A stretch of DNA of 64,000 bases from Symbiodinium natans (taxonomy: Eukaryota; Sar; Dinophyceae; Suessiales; Symbiodiniaceae). The notes under the pieces are model-generated. The model did no database searches. It saw only the letters and a program-made list of their open reading frames with translations, and was not told the origin of the DNA. The stretch is taken from NCBI GenBank assembly GCA_905221605.1, contig CAJNDS010001435.1:665001-729000 (forward strand). Reading direction: 5' to 3'. Positions 35,615 to 46,926 of this stretch are shown here, one piece after another (positions within the stretch are counted from its first letter, which is position 1; every line of letters starts with the position of its first letter). The position numbers were made by a program, and so were the translations under genes.

Positions 35615-36520
35615 AACTGGGGTATCTTGTTGGGGTCCGTTTCATGAAGGAATCCTGCTACTCGGCCGTCTATTTTTGGGTCCCTACTTTCGTAACTCCC
35701 CAAGTCGCTATAGACTGGCTGCAGATGAGTTGGATTGGGAATCAAGACGACGCAATTTCTAGCCGAGCTTCGGGGGCCTCAAGGAAGTTGAGAGTCTTTC
35801 GAGCTTGGGGCTTAGGGTGCACTCTCTGGCCACTGCACGGACCCCAGACGCAGGGGGAACTGAAACAGAGGCGGGAGCACATCCAATCTCGAAGCCCTCA
35901 GCAAGACAGGACACTCAGATTGTCTTGCGATCATACCTCAAATCGCAAGAGTGCTGATGATAGCATTCGGCCCAGAGCCGGGATCATCAAGCACCATTTG
36001 TTGTGACAATGAGACCTCACAACCTGATACCCTTGGATTCGGATCCATGTTTAGGGCTCAATTATGGGGCTTAGGGTTTCGAGTCTCGGGTTCGGGCTTC
36101 AAAGTCCAATAAGGACGTGTGGCCCAGAGCTTTCCAAGCTGGCAGGTGCTTTTTCTCCGCGCTCACCAAGAAGCTGCGAACTTTGGCGAAGCCCAGTTCA
36201 CACACGGCTCTATGGTGGGCATGTGCTTCCTCAGGCACCCGAGCGACGAAGATGGCTGGACTGCCTCAGCACTGCACAACCGCCAAAGACTCATCGGATT
36301 TTGCAGAGCCCGCCGGGCGTAGCATCCCTAAAACTCAACCCTGAACCCGATAAGCCACTAGACCCGCCCCAAACCCAAAAACCGACTTTGCAACGTCCCA
36401 AGCCAAACCCCACCTCAAACCCCCCCTAAATCTCAAGCCCCCGAGCCTTGAAACCCTCCTTTGCCCACAACCCGAAACTCCCTCCAACCCCAAACGCTAA
36501 ACCCTCAACCCTCAACCCTA
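35615..36520. other. Stretch with a dispersed repeat and ambiguous frames
   Basis: 35621-35665 matches 30033-30080 (GGGGTAxCTTxTTGGGGTCC, then GGAATCCTGCTA), an interspersed repeat of unknown type. At 36.12-36.32 kb three plus frames and one minus frame are open; the plus frame with HQEAANFGEAQFTHGSMVGM looks the most protein-like, but I cannot assign it. Confidence 0.35.
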
Positions 36521-36591
36521 AACCCTGAACCCTCAACCCTAAACCCTAAACCCTAAACCCTAAACCCTAAACCCTAAACCCCTAGCCAGGG

Positions 36592-36655
36592 CCCCGGCTG
36601 TGAGATCTGCAGTGCCGAGAAGGCCGCAGACTGCTCCGCCATCTGTGTGGCCTGC
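36592..36655 (-). CDS. Coiled-coil exon
   Basis: Encodes LQATQMAEQSAAFSALQISQ then PG; Ala/Gln-rich helix like several exons from 36 to 46 kb. Confidence 0.6.
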
Positions 36656-36778
36656 AGGGTTTAGGGTTTAGGGTTTAGGTTTTAGGGTTTAGGGTTTAGG
36701 GTTCAGGGTTAATAGTGTACAGGTTTGTGTCCGGTTGGGGTGTTGACAGGTTTAGTTTTCTGCTTTTGCTGGATTTTG

Positions 36779-36905
36779 GGGTTTGGGGGGGTTTGGGGGG
36801 GTTTGGGGGGGTTTGGGGGGGTTTGGGGGGGTTGGGGGGGTTTGGGGGGTTTGGGGGGGTTTGGGGGGGTTTGGGGGGGTTTGGGGGGGTTTGGGGGGTT
36901 TGGAG
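36779..36905 (+). repeat. (TTTGGGGGGG)n array
   Basis: About 12 units of TTT followed by six or seven Gs, the G-richest telomere-derived array here. Strong G-quadruplex potential is expected from the sequence. Confidence 0.92.
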
Positions 36906-37805
36906 GAGGTTTGGGGAGGGTTTAGGGTTAGGAGTTTAAGGTTTAGGATTAGGGTTTCGGAGTTTAGGGCGTGGATTTTAAGAGTTTGTTTGCACCTTAC
37001 TTCTCCCAAACCAAGTTGTAAGGGAGTGCATAAGGATTCACCCACCTAATCCCTGAATCCCAAACCCTTAAGCTTTAGTCCCGAATCCCACAAAAACTTA
37101 GGGTTTCGGGGCTTAGGGAAAATTACCATTTTTCCTAAAGCCTGAAGCCCTCAACCTCGTTGCGGGCCTGGCGATAGCTGGGCAGCGCCTGGCAGCAAGA
37201 GGGCTTAGGGTTCAGGCCCTACACTTCCCCCCCGCCTTAAACACCTAGATTCTCAAACCCTGCCCAAAACACCCTAGACCCCAAACCCCGAAACACCCTA
37301 AACCCTAAAACCCCCAAAACAACTTAAGCCTTAGCTGAAGAACTTTCATACCGACTTCTTGCCTACTTGCAGGTGCAAGTGAGCAGCTGAGGGTGCAGGG
37401 CTTCGGGGGGAGGGCGGGGGAGGGGGGTGGGGGACCTTCATGGATTGGGGGCTGGTCCGGGTCTAGGGTCCAGGGTTCAGGGTTCAGGGTTTAGGGTTTA
37501 GGGTAGGGTTTAGGGTTTAGGGTTTGGGGTTTAGGGTTTAGGGTTTAGGGTTGAAAATTTCGGGTTTAGGGTTTAGGGTTGCGGGTTAGGGGGTTAGGGT
37601 TTAAGGTTTAGGGTGTGTAGCTTAAGGGAACTCGGTGTTAAGGGAGTGGAGGGTCTAGGGTTTAAGGGTTAGGGAGCTTAAGGTCTTTTTATGTTGTTGA
37701 CATGTTACCCTAAACCCTAAACCCTAAACCCTACATCCTAAACCCTAAACCCTACACCCTAAACCCTAAACCCTAAACCCTAAACCCTAAACCCTAAACC
37801 CTAAA

Positions 37806-37915
37806 CCCGACCCGGGTTGCGAGAAGCTCGCGCGCCTCGCTGTTGATCTTCTCGGCCAGGCTCCGAATGCGCAGCGCCCGCGCCTGGGACTCCGAAACGG
37901 AGTGGCTCCGAAACA
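37806..37915 (-). CDS. Coiled-coil exon
   Basis: Encodes SHSVSESQARALRIRSLAEK then INSEARELLATRV. Strong heptad pattern, GC-rich. Confidence 0.68.
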
Positions 37916-38154
37916 CTGCCCGAAAGAACCAGGGGTCCGGGATGTGCGGCAACCCTAAAGGGTTTAGGGTTTAGGGTTTAGGGTTTAGGGTTTAGGTTTT
38001 AGGGTTTAGGGTTAGGGTTTAGGGTTTAGGGGCTGAGGGCTTTGAGGTTTAGGGTTTAGGGTTTAGGGTTTAGGGTTTAGGGTTTAGGGTTTAGGGTTGA
38101 GGGTTGAGGGTTGAGGGTTTAGGGTTTAGGGTTTAGGGTTTGGGGCTTCGGGTG

Positions 38155-38203
38155 GCAAAAAGCTGCTGCGCTTCCAGGCCTCCAAAAGGTGCAGGACGTA
38201 CAC
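38155..38203 (-). CDS. Possible short exon
   Basis: Encodes VLHLLEAWKRSSFL between repeats. Confidence 0.4.
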
Positions 38204-38321
38204 ACTTCTGAAGCTTCGGGTCTTCGGGTCTTCGGGTCCCTCTGGAAGTCTTCCTACGTAAGCCCTAACCCCTAAACCGGAAACCCAAAACCCTAACTCC
38301 CCTCCACTCCCCCGAAAAGGC

Positions 38322-38425
38322 CTTCTTCTCCTTCGCCTGATGCATCAGCTTGTGTGCCTGGCCGGGGGCCGAGGATCCACGAAGTTCATCGACACATCTT
38401 GCAGCTCTTTGTCGAAACCGAAGAT
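38322..38425 (-). CDS. Exon: basic/helical
   Basis: Encodes RQRAARCVDELRGSSAPGQA then HKLMHQAKEKKAF. Followed upstream by GATA-type repeats (38450-38490). Confidence 0.58.
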
Positions 38426-38749
38426 ATCTCAATGCATGTAGGTGTGTAGATCGATAGATAGATAGACAGATGAATAGATGGATAGACGGATTGATATGTG
38501 CGAGACGTATTCTGTGTATACGTGTCGGGGGGAGGGGCTTAGGGAGTCGCCTTTGAAGTGCGACCCCGAAACTCACAAGATCCGGGTCCCCTCCTCGAGG
38601 CTCAAGGGCAGAGATCTAGAGGGGCTTGCAACAAGGGCTTGGGGTTTGGGGGTTTAGGGTTTAGGGTTTAGGGTTTAGGGTTTAGGGTTTAGGGTTTAGG
38701 GTTTAGGGTTTAGGGTTTAGGGTTTAGGGTTTAGGGTTTAGGGTGCCGC

Positions 38750-38940
38750 TTGGGTTCAGGTGTTTGTGTATCTATTTGTTTCTAACTTGTTTCCGTTTAT
38801 TTACTGACATTGATTTACTGACATTTGTTTATGTGTTTTTTGATATTGTTATACTTTCATTTATTCATTTCTATGTCTTAGCTTATCTATCCATTTTTTT
38901 GTTTACATGCTTTGTCTAACTTTCTTTTGCGTACATACAG
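38750..38940. other. T-rich segment
   Basis: T-rich plus strand with TTTACTGACATTGATTTACTGACATTTG duplications near 38798-38830. On the minus strand (A-rich) it could be plain intron. No gene seen. Confidence 0.5.
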
Positions 38941-38959
38941 ATATGGTGTGGCCTGCAAC

Positions 38960-39030
38960 CATAAGCAACAAAGAGCCTCCAGGAGATGCTGGGAGGCCAG
39001 GACCGGGCTGCCGGAGGCCTCGTGAAGGCC
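38960..39030 (-). CDS. Possible exon
   Basis: Encodes ASGSPVLASQHLLEALC next to the G-rich tract at 39047-39172. Confidence 0.4.
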
Positions 39031-39046
39031 TCGTGAAGGCTTGGCG

Positions 39047-39172
39047 GGGGGGGGGGGGGGGCGAGGGGGGGTGAGGGGGGGGAGGGGGGGGGAGGGGGGG
39101 GGGGGGAGGGGGGGGGGGGGGAGGGGGTGGGGGGGGGAGGGGAGGGGGGGGGGGGGGGGGGTGGGGGGGAGG
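39047..39172 (+). repeat. G-rich low-complexity tract
   Basis: About 125 bp of G interrupted by A, T or C about once per seven to ten bases. It is almost purely purine on the plus strand. It adjoins a small exon at 38960-39030. Confidence 0.95.
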
Positions 39173-39470
39173 GACCCGACAGTTGAAGCCCTGCGGTTTC
39201 GTGGTTCATGGGTTGCACGTAACTAAGCACCCGACCAACAGATCTCCCAAGAACCTGAACCCTGAAAACCCAGAACCTGAAACCTGAAAACACTACTGGT
39301 ACCTCAAGCCGAAACCCTAAACAAGCCGACACCCCAAACCCCAAACCCTAAACCCCAAACCCCGAACCCCGAACCCCACACCCTGAACCCTACTAAACCC
39401 TGAACCCCAAACCCTAAGCCCTAAACCCCACACCCCCCAAACCCTAAACCCCAAACCCTCGAGGTCGTAA

Positions 39471-39533
39471 AACCGCAGCCTGCTCCTTCACCGCCATGTC
39501 GGCCAGCTTCTTCGCCTTGTCCACATACATGAC
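39471..39533 (-). CDS. Coiled-coil exon
   Basis: Encodes VVMYVDKAKKLADMAVKEQA then AVLR. Confidence 0.62.
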
Positions 39534-39659
39534 CACCTAAGCTCAGGGTTCTGGAGGAATAGGGTTTAGGGTTTAGGGCTTAGGGCTTGGGGTTTAGGGT
39601 TTAGGGTTTAGGGTTTAGGGCTTAGGGCTTAGGGCTTAGGGCTTAGGGTTTAGGGTTTG

Positions 39660-40840
39660 GCTTAAGTGGGCGGTTCCTGACTAAAACTCGCGAAATTCTC
39701 AAGGCCCCGTGCGAGAGAACTAAGGGGCCACAACTTATTCAGCTCGCCCCCCTAAACACAACCGCAGGAGTCTTGAAAAAACTCCGGGTCGCCCCTACAA
39801 CCTGAACCCTAAACCTTACTCCCCTCCCCCCCCCCCCCAAAGAATACATGGCAATACCCCGTGAAAATGTTTGGGTGTTGGCTTGATGGTCGAAGTCTTG
39901 AGGGTTTGGAAAATGAGGAGGTTCCGAAACTCTCCACTGGGTTTTAGCGGTTTAAGGGCCTTGTGGGGGCCCAAAGCCAAATCCTGAAGACAGGCTTCTT
40001 CAGAAGCCTGCCGCAGGCAGAGGACCCAACATGCACAGATGCTCAGACGCAGCATTCTGTGGAGTGACGATGTCCGTTCTTCATTCCCCTGGTGGCCCCG
40101 ACTTTGAAGAAAAACACACCTGGAACAAACCCTCTCGTACCGAAACCCGAACAAATCGCCTGGGAAACCCTAAGCCGCGTTTCAGCAGGAACGCTCAAAC
40201 CAAGAACCCTAAACCCTCAACCCTGAACCCTAAACCCTAAACCCTAAACCCTACACCCTAAACCCTAAACCGTAAATTCAGCGTCAACAAAAAAGCACGC
40301 AAACCCTTCCCAGGAAAAGGCGCCTCGTTTGCGAGTGTGACGGCCAAGCCTGGGATTGGTTGTAAGGGGTTCCGCGAAGCTCCCCCGAGATGCAACCACA
40401 ACAACAACAAAAAATCTCATCCTTGCCCTTTGGGGCTTTGAAGTTGCTCTACAATCACAAGAAAAGCAGACACCTGAAGCCTACACATCAGGTCTATCAA
40501 TGGGTTAGGGTTTAGAGTTCTCGTGAGCCGTCTCAGCCCGACAATCCTAAGCCACCTAAACACAAGAAGGCTCGCATACTTCGAGAGGACGGTAGGCAAG
40601 GGGCTGTTGTAGGATTCCACGGTTGCCTCCACCTGAAGCGGATGGGCTGGGACAATTGGGGGGGGGTTACTTGGGGAGGGCGCAGGTCTCGGGTTGAAGG
40701 TTGAAGGTCACTTCGGGATCAGGGCCACAAAGGAACCATCATTTTTGAAGAGCTGACCATCTAGGGAATCTAGGGCTCTCCAGGGGCAAAGTCCGTGGTC
40801 TGTAGCGACAGAGGTTTGCGGGTATAGGGTACAGCTTTAG
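39660..40840. other. Stretch without assigned gene
   Basis: Short CCCTAAA clusters at 40205-40270 and otherwise unique sequence. Minus frame at 39816-40154 and others are not convincing. Confidence 0.35.
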
Positions 40841-41029
40841 GCGCCGTAGGGGCTCCAGGGTTGGCGGCTGGCGGCTTTTTGTTCAAGGGCTTTGGGGCGG
40901 CTGCAGGGAGAGGAGGTCTGGCGGCCAAAAAATGTCGGAATTTGACGGCTTTGAACCTCAAGACCCCAAGAGGGCCCCTCAACATGGAGGCCCTGAACAC
41001 CTCAACACACGAAAGCCCCACATGCGCAC

Positions 41030-41095
41030 GACCGCGAGCCTGGTTCTCCGCCTCGACGTACGGCTTGGAGGCAGCTTTGATCGCTTGCGCCTGGG
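41030..41095 (-). CDS. Helical exon
   Basis: Encodes QAQAIKAASKPYVEAENQAR then G. Confidence 0.6.
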
Positions 41096-41447
41096 TTTAG
41101 GGGTTTCAAGTTGAGGGTCGACAAGCTTCAGTTGCGGTCTAGGGATTAGCGTCTTAGGGTCCAGGGTTAAGGGTCCATGGGCCATAGGGTCCTAGGGTAT
41201 AAGAAACTGTTTGGGAATTGGGATGAGGGGTAGGAGGATTGATAGCGTGAGGTCTGCAGAGTAGGAGGCACTCAGCAAGGTGTCGTGGCACTGTGGCACT
41301 GCGGAAGTCGGGCTGTAAGGTTTGGAGATTAGGGATGTCCGAGCTTGGGCTTGAGGCTTTGCGGCTGCTTCAAATTTGCAGGTTCCCGGAATGTGGTACA
41401 GGAGCCTCAAAAACTAACAATCTGATGCCCTTCTGATATACATACAT

Positions 41448-41580
41448 TCTCCTACATGAAGTAGGGGTTATATTTCTTGTATTCCCAAAAGGACACCCAG
41501 TATATACACTCACCAATATTAAGAAGGAACCTTATATACACTCACCAAAAACAGAAATATATACCCTACTTCACATACAC
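41448..41580. mobile_element. MITE-like element, family 2 (best-preserved copy)
   Basis: Left end TACATGAAGTAGGGGTTATA and right end, reverse-complemented, TATGTGAAGTAGGGTATATA. Inside are CCCAAAAGGACACCCAGTAT and ATATACACTCACCAAAAACA. Confidence 0.8.
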
Positions 41581-41643
41581 ACATACAAAAGGGAAAAATT
41601 AAACCCTAACACCGAAACCCTAGACCCAAAACCCTAAACCCTT

Positions 41644-41700
41644 CCTGTATTTCTACTGCCGCCTGTGCGGTGCGATCCGGCTCCGGGATCTTCGCTTGCC
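41644..41700 (-). CDS. Helical exon
   Basis: Encodes RQAKIPEPDRTAQAAVEIQ. Confidence 0.45.
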
Positions 41701-41979
41701 TCAGAGGGTTGGGAGTGTCAGGATTTTGGCGACTCCGGGTTTAAGGTTCAGAGTCGCGGGGTTCAGGGTTTTAGAATTCGGGGGCTCAAGAGTCCAGGTG
41801 AGAAGCTGGATAGCTTCAAGCTTGTGGGGTCTAGGATGTTCGACTTTGGGTTTAAGGTTGGCTATGGCCTTGCGCTGAGGGCTTGCGAAGCCCGGGATTT
41901 TGGCTCCTTTGGGGTGTTAGCGAGCCCGGGGCATGTGCAGAAACTTTTCGGAGGCTACTTTGCACGGCCCAGAGTTTAG

Positions 41980-43980
41980 GGCTTCGGCCTCAGGGTTTAG
42001 GCTTGAGGGTTTCGGGTTTAGGGTTTGCGTTTAGGATCTGAGGTTTAGCTTTTGGGGTGTAGGGTCTCGGCTGTGTCAAACCCCAAAACCCTGAAACCGC
42101 AAAAGAAGTTCCCTTCGCTGCAAAACTGCCTTGCAATAAAACCAGAAGTAGACCGGAGCACATTTCAACAACTGCTGTCATGTCTGAGAGTGAAAGAAAC
42201 ACGCTGGGGCGCAGTGGGATCCGGGCCTGTGTCCCGCGAATTTCTCGTGGCCAACATGTTGAAAAATGAAAGGGCAAAATGTTTTCATTGGCTTAAGGGA
42301 CGACGGAGCCCCCGGCGCAAGGTCGTAGGTCTGGGAGAAGCCTTCTGCCTCTAAGGCAGGTGCCATCGAAGAAAACCCAAAACCCTAACAGCCTCAGACG
42401 GTCTACTACGCAAAACGCAAAGCCCTGAATCTGCAGAGGGCATCATTCTTCATTGCCGGATCGCTAAACAGCTAAAACCCAAGAGGCCCCAAACTCTTTT
42501 GGGTTGAAAAGTCCAAAGTTTAGGGTTTAGGAAATAGGGTTGGATTCAGGGTTGAGTCACTTGTCACCCTGGAACACCCAACCTTTGGACAGCAAAGCTT
42601 TTCTGGGTTTGAGGCGAAGCTGCGACACCCCGGATCGGCCTGTGCCCTGAAACCTAGAAACCTAAACCCTAAAACATCCTAGATCAGGAAACCCTGTGCC
42701 CCTACATCTAAACTGTTCCACTCAGCATCATTTGGTAACCCCCCAAGCCCCAAGCCCCTAGCCCTAAACCCTGATCCCTAAACCCAGCCCCCGCGTTGAT
42801 GCCTCTGCCTGGGCCTTTGCTGCTGCTTTGCCTGCCTCGTATGCCCTCGGAGGGAGGCAATAGGCTTTGTGGGTTGAGGGCTTTGAATTTAGGGTTGAGG
42901 GGCTTCGGGCATGGGGCTTTCAGTCAGAGACCCTCCTGATGCGACATGATGCAACACGCACTCCTAAGAGAAACAGGGCGAAACATGTTAGCTGACTCTT
43001 CTGGCTCCTCTAAGATGCTCAGGGTGGCTCCTCTAAGACTCTAAGATGCTCCTGGACAGTATTTAGGGGCTATGCGTTGCAGCGTCGATCTTTAGAGCAC
43101 GACAGCTAAGCGCCCAGTACGCCAAGAAACCGCGAAAGAACATTCGCCGACCTCCCATGTGCACACCAAAGGACCGCAGCCGTTTAGGGCTTAGGATTCA
43201 GGGTTTGGGGTTTAAGGCTTGGGCGGGTTGAGAGCCTGAACCCTGAAGCCACCAACCCAGCGCTTACTCCGCAGTTCTGTGAGTCCGCGCGCTTGCAATG
43301 CCTTCTTGAGGTCCTGATGCCACTTCGGGGATTGCTTGAGATTCGGGTTCTTCTCGGAGGAGTCCTTCTTACATGGGATTCTTTTTTCATGAGAATGGGA
43401 GCCTGATGTAGGACAGCCACAACTTGTGGCTTAGGGTTTACGTCTAGTCGAAGATGTCAAGAGAGCCACGAGTTCTGGTGCTCAGGTTTATGTGCTTTGG
43501 GCCATGCACTGCTTCGGTGTGGATTTTTGCTGCGAAGTTGGGTCTGGGCGACGAGCGCTTGGTTGCTCTAAGTGTTCATGTAGGAAAAGAGAAAGCCAAG
43601 ACTTGAAAAGGGGCCTGCTTCAGAAAGGTCACGAAGCCAGTGTGTGAGGTTTCCCAATAAACTCAACGGCACGAAGATCCCCGGTCGCCAACCCCATTAG
43701 GGCGGGGATTCCCTGAGTTAGGGTCCCTTTGGGCCGTTGTGGGATAGCTACCTTTCTTGGCTCCGACCTCTCCAAAAGGGCTTAGGGTTCAGGGTGCAGG
43801 GCTTGACGCTCACCGTGTGTGCAAGGCGAATTTTGCTTTGAATCCAACGTCGGAGAGGCAAAGATGCAATCTGGTGGCGCCCACTGCTTGTTTGCGCCGA
43901 GCTGTACAGGGAAACGTGGCCGGGGGGATGCAGCACACACTGGCACGCGACCTTCATGGCCGCGAGGGCGAACCCGAGCC
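41980..43980. other. Region with few clear exons
   Basis: A small minus exon at 42797-42843 (EAGKAAAKAQAEAST) fits the Ala/Gln helix series. The rest (42.06-42.4, 42.9-43.7 and 43.75-44.0 kb) has frames on both strands with no recognised product and only short telomere-like motifs. Confidence 0.4.
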
Positions 43981-44013
43981 CTGAATCCAAAGCAGCCCTC
44001 AACCCAAAACCCT

Positions 44014-44172
44014 AAACCCTAAATCCCTAAACCCCTAAACCCCTAAACCCCTAAACCCCTAAACCCCTAAACCCCTAAACCCCTAAACCCCTAAACCCCT
44101 AAACCCCTAAACCCCCAAACCCCTGAACCCCTAAACCCCTAAACCCCTGCACCCCTAGACCCCTAAACCCGT
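44014..44172 (-). repeat. Octamer array (CCCCTAAA)n
   Basis: About 18 units of CCCCTAAA (TTTAGGGG on the other strand) with few variants. It differs from the octamer at 34.9 kb: here a G is added, there a T. Confidence 0.94.
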
Positions 44173-44927
44173 AACTAACGCATGCTTCATCCAGCTTGCG
44201 GCTCCTCAGCGCTGGGAACAGCCGCAGGCGCTGTGAGTGGCCTCGGCTTCATGCCCTGTTAAACGGGGGTTTACCAAAGGGGGTTGCCCAGGTCCTCCGC
44301 CCCCAAAACCCTAAACCCCAAAGCCTAAACCCTAAACCCCAAACCCCTAAACCCCAAACCCGAAACCCTGAACCCCAAACCTCACACCCTCCGACCTCAA
44401 GCTCGCGGCTCAAGGTACAGGAAGAGAAATCTATACTGTACTTGGAACCCTAGCAAAAGTTATAGTTTTAGCTGTTTCTACCCTAAACCCTAAACCCTAA
44501 ACCCTAAGAAATAGGAGGCTTCGGGTCCCGGCATCGGAGCATCCTCCTGGCCCGCGACCTCTCCGACCCGGGCTGGGGGGGTTTGGGGTTTAGGGTTTAG
44601 GGCTGTTTAGGGTTTAGGGTTTAGGGTTTAGGGTTTAGGGGTTTGGGGTTTAAGGCTGTTGAGGGTTTCAGGTTTGGGGTTTCAGGTTTGGGGTCTTTCG
44701 GGTTTTTCGGGTTTCGGGCTTTCGGGTTCCCGTGCACCTTGAGCCCACATAGAAACAAAGCACCCAGCCCCTCTGTGGCCTCAAGCTCCGAACCAAAACC
44801 CTTGAGGGCCCCCCCCACCTTCGATGATGTGCCTGAATACAAAAACCCAAGGCTTCAGACCCTAAACTCCTAAACCTTCTACCCCCAGCCCTAAACCCTA
44901 AACCCCCTAAACCCCCTAAACCGCGAG

Positions 44928-45005
44928 CATGAAAGCTCTTTCCTAACCCGGCCTTGGCAGCAGGCGGGGGAGCAGATTTCGCCATCTGCTCTGCTTCGCC
45001 TGCCA
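44928..45005 (-). CDS. Ala-rich helical exon
   Basis: Encodes MAGEAEQMAKSAPPPAAKAG then LGKSFHA. The Met is probably internal. Similar composition to 45270-45325 and 42797-42843. Confidence 0.48.
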
Positions 45006-45269
45006 TGGGAACTTAGGACTCGATGCTGGTAAGCACTATCTGACTCAACCTCTTACAACGAACCGGAAAGGCTTCCAGGGCTTTGGGGTTCAAGGTTTCG
45101 GTGGTTGGGTGTCCTGGAGGGGGCTCATTCGCCAAGAGGGGGACTCGGATTAAGTTTGGACACCCGTCAAAATCCTGCGCACCGTGCATTTAGGGGCTAA
45201 GCATTTAGGATCTAGGGACCCCAAAGCCTAAACCCCAAACCCCAAAGCCTAAGCCCTAAACCCCAAACA

Positions 45270-45325
45270 GCCGCACCTGCAGATTTGGCGGCTGCCTCTG
45301 CCGCCTGCCCCGCAGCATGGGCTGC
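45270..45325 (-). CDS. Ala-rich helical exon
   Basis: Encodes RQAAHAAGQAAEAAAKS. A repeat-type exon of the Ala/Gln helix series. A similar small frame (LLMAAAVAKGASF) is at 45540-45590. Confidence 0.5.
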
Positions 45326-46211
45326 CTGGCGTCGCAAGGTGGGCCGGGAGGTTGCCCCTTATGGGGCAGCCGAAGGTCACACTGTAGGGGACTTTAGTCG
45401 TCGGGGTTTAGGGTTCAGGGTTTAGGGTTTGGGGCTTGGGGTTTAGGGCTGAGGGCTTGGGGTTTAGGGTGTTCCCCCTTATTGGTAACGAGCGTGGCAC
45501 TAGGCATCATTGGGTCTGTGTGTCGCTTCCGTGATGGCAAGAATGAGGCCCCCTTGGCGACTGCAGCTGCCATGAGCAGAACGCAAGGTCCTACACCGCA
45601 ACCGTAAACCCTAAACCCTAAACCCTAAACCCTAAACCCCAAACCCTAACCCCCAAATAAATTTGAAGCTTGCTGAGAAAAAACACAAAGCGGCGATCCA
45701 GTTGACGGGAGAGAGAGCGAGTGAGACACAGGACTGCGACTTGCATCGAAAGACAGGGAGCCTGCAAGAGCAAAGGGAGGAAGGGTTCAGGGTTTAGTGT
45801 TTAGGGTTTCGGGTTCAGGGTTCAGGGTTTAGGGTTTAGGGTTTAGGGTTTAGGGTTTAGGGTTGAGACAGAGAAAAGACAGAGGGACAGACGCAATGGC
45901 GAGCCGAGACTGACCCCTCAGCCTCCACACTCGTAAGAGACTCAACTTCCAGACTCTTAGGGTTTAGGGTTTAGGGTTTAGGGTTTAGGGTTTAGGGTTC
46001 AGGGTTCAGGGTTTAGGGTTTAGGGTTCAGGGTGTAGGGTTTAGGGTTTAGGGTTATCAACTTCCAGACTCGGCCGTAAAGCCACAAGAGCCCCCCAACA
46101 TTGTGACCCATGAAGACTGCAGGGATTAGGGGTCTTATAACCCTAAACCCTAAACCCTAAATCCTAAACCCTAAACCCTAAACCCTAAAGGGGGTCTTAT
46201 GGGGCTTAGGT

Positions 46212-46262
46212 TCATGGCGGATTTGCCTCCTGGGCCTGGAAGACCGCTTGACTCATCGCTGC
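46212..46262 (-). CDS. Helical exon
   Basis: Encodes QAAMSQAVFQAQEANP; adjoins the GGGCTTA array at 46272. Confidence 0.5.
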   Translation of the reverse strand, partial: AAMSQAVFQAQEANPP

Positions 46263-46271
46263 CTGACTATG

Positions 46272-46470
46272 GCTTAGGGCTTAGGGCTTAGGGCTTAGGG
46301 CTTAGGGCTTGGGGCTTAGGGCTTAGGGCTTAGGGCTTAGGGCTTAGGGCTTAGGGCTTAGGGTTTAGGGTTTAGGGTTTAGGGTTTAGGGTTTAGGGTC
46401 TAGGGTTTAGGGTTGAGGGTTGAGGGTCTAGGGTTTAGGGTTGAGGGTCTAGGCTTCAGGGCTTAGGCGC
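46272..46470 (+). repeat. Telomere-variant array (GGGCTTA)n into (GGGTTTA)n
   Basis: About 12 units of GGGCTTA followed by canonical GGGTTTA and then GGGTTGA/GGGTCTA variants. Blocks of one variant follow each other. Confidence 0.92.
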
Positions 46471-46578
46471 TTCAAACCTTAGTGAGTTCAAGATGCTGCA
46501 TGTCATGTCCATCGGATGCAGGGTTTGGGGCTAAAGCTGAGGACTCAGGGCCTGACAGGAAGCGACCGTTCTTGAGTC

Positions 46579-46660
46579 TTAAGGCAGCGTTCGAGAAAGG
46601 GCACCAAGCAGAGGCTCAACCCCTCGGGCAACGCCTCCACCGGCACGCGCGGGCCACCTG
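46579..46660 (-). CDS. Exon next to a MITE-like element
   Basis: Encodes PARAGGGVARGVEPLLGALS then RTLP after CTTTCAG|G. A family-1 end (ACTTGGAGGCTCATGGGTAC) is at 46682. Confidence 0.5.
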
Positions 46661-46681
46661 AAAGAGGGAAGCTGCCCCATA

Positions 46682-46835
46682 CTTGGAGGCTCATGGGTAC
46701 TTATGCAAGTAGGGCGATAAGTACGGCTTTTACAATGCGAACTCAGCCTCAGGAAGTGAAGAACCCGAAACCCTGGCGTTTTGCTTGAAGGTCGGGTCGG
46801 GGCCGGGGGTGTCGTATGAGGCACATGGGTACGTC
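46682..46835. mobile_element. MITE-like element, family 1 (diverged)
   Basis: Starts ACTTGGAGGCTCATGGGTAC with AAGTAGGGCGATAAGTA inside, as in the 26.85 kb copy. The right end is unclear. Confidence 0.55.
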
Positions 46836-46926
46836 CCGAATAGGGGTACCCCATACGTACCCCCCTATCATATCATAACCCTTCTAAGGACGCATCATAA
46901 CCCTTCTAAGGACGCCAAATTAGGGT

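Noticed and set aside
39041-39344. Poly-Gly or poly-Pro protein over the G tract
   Set aside because: Homopolymer artefact with no conserved flanks.
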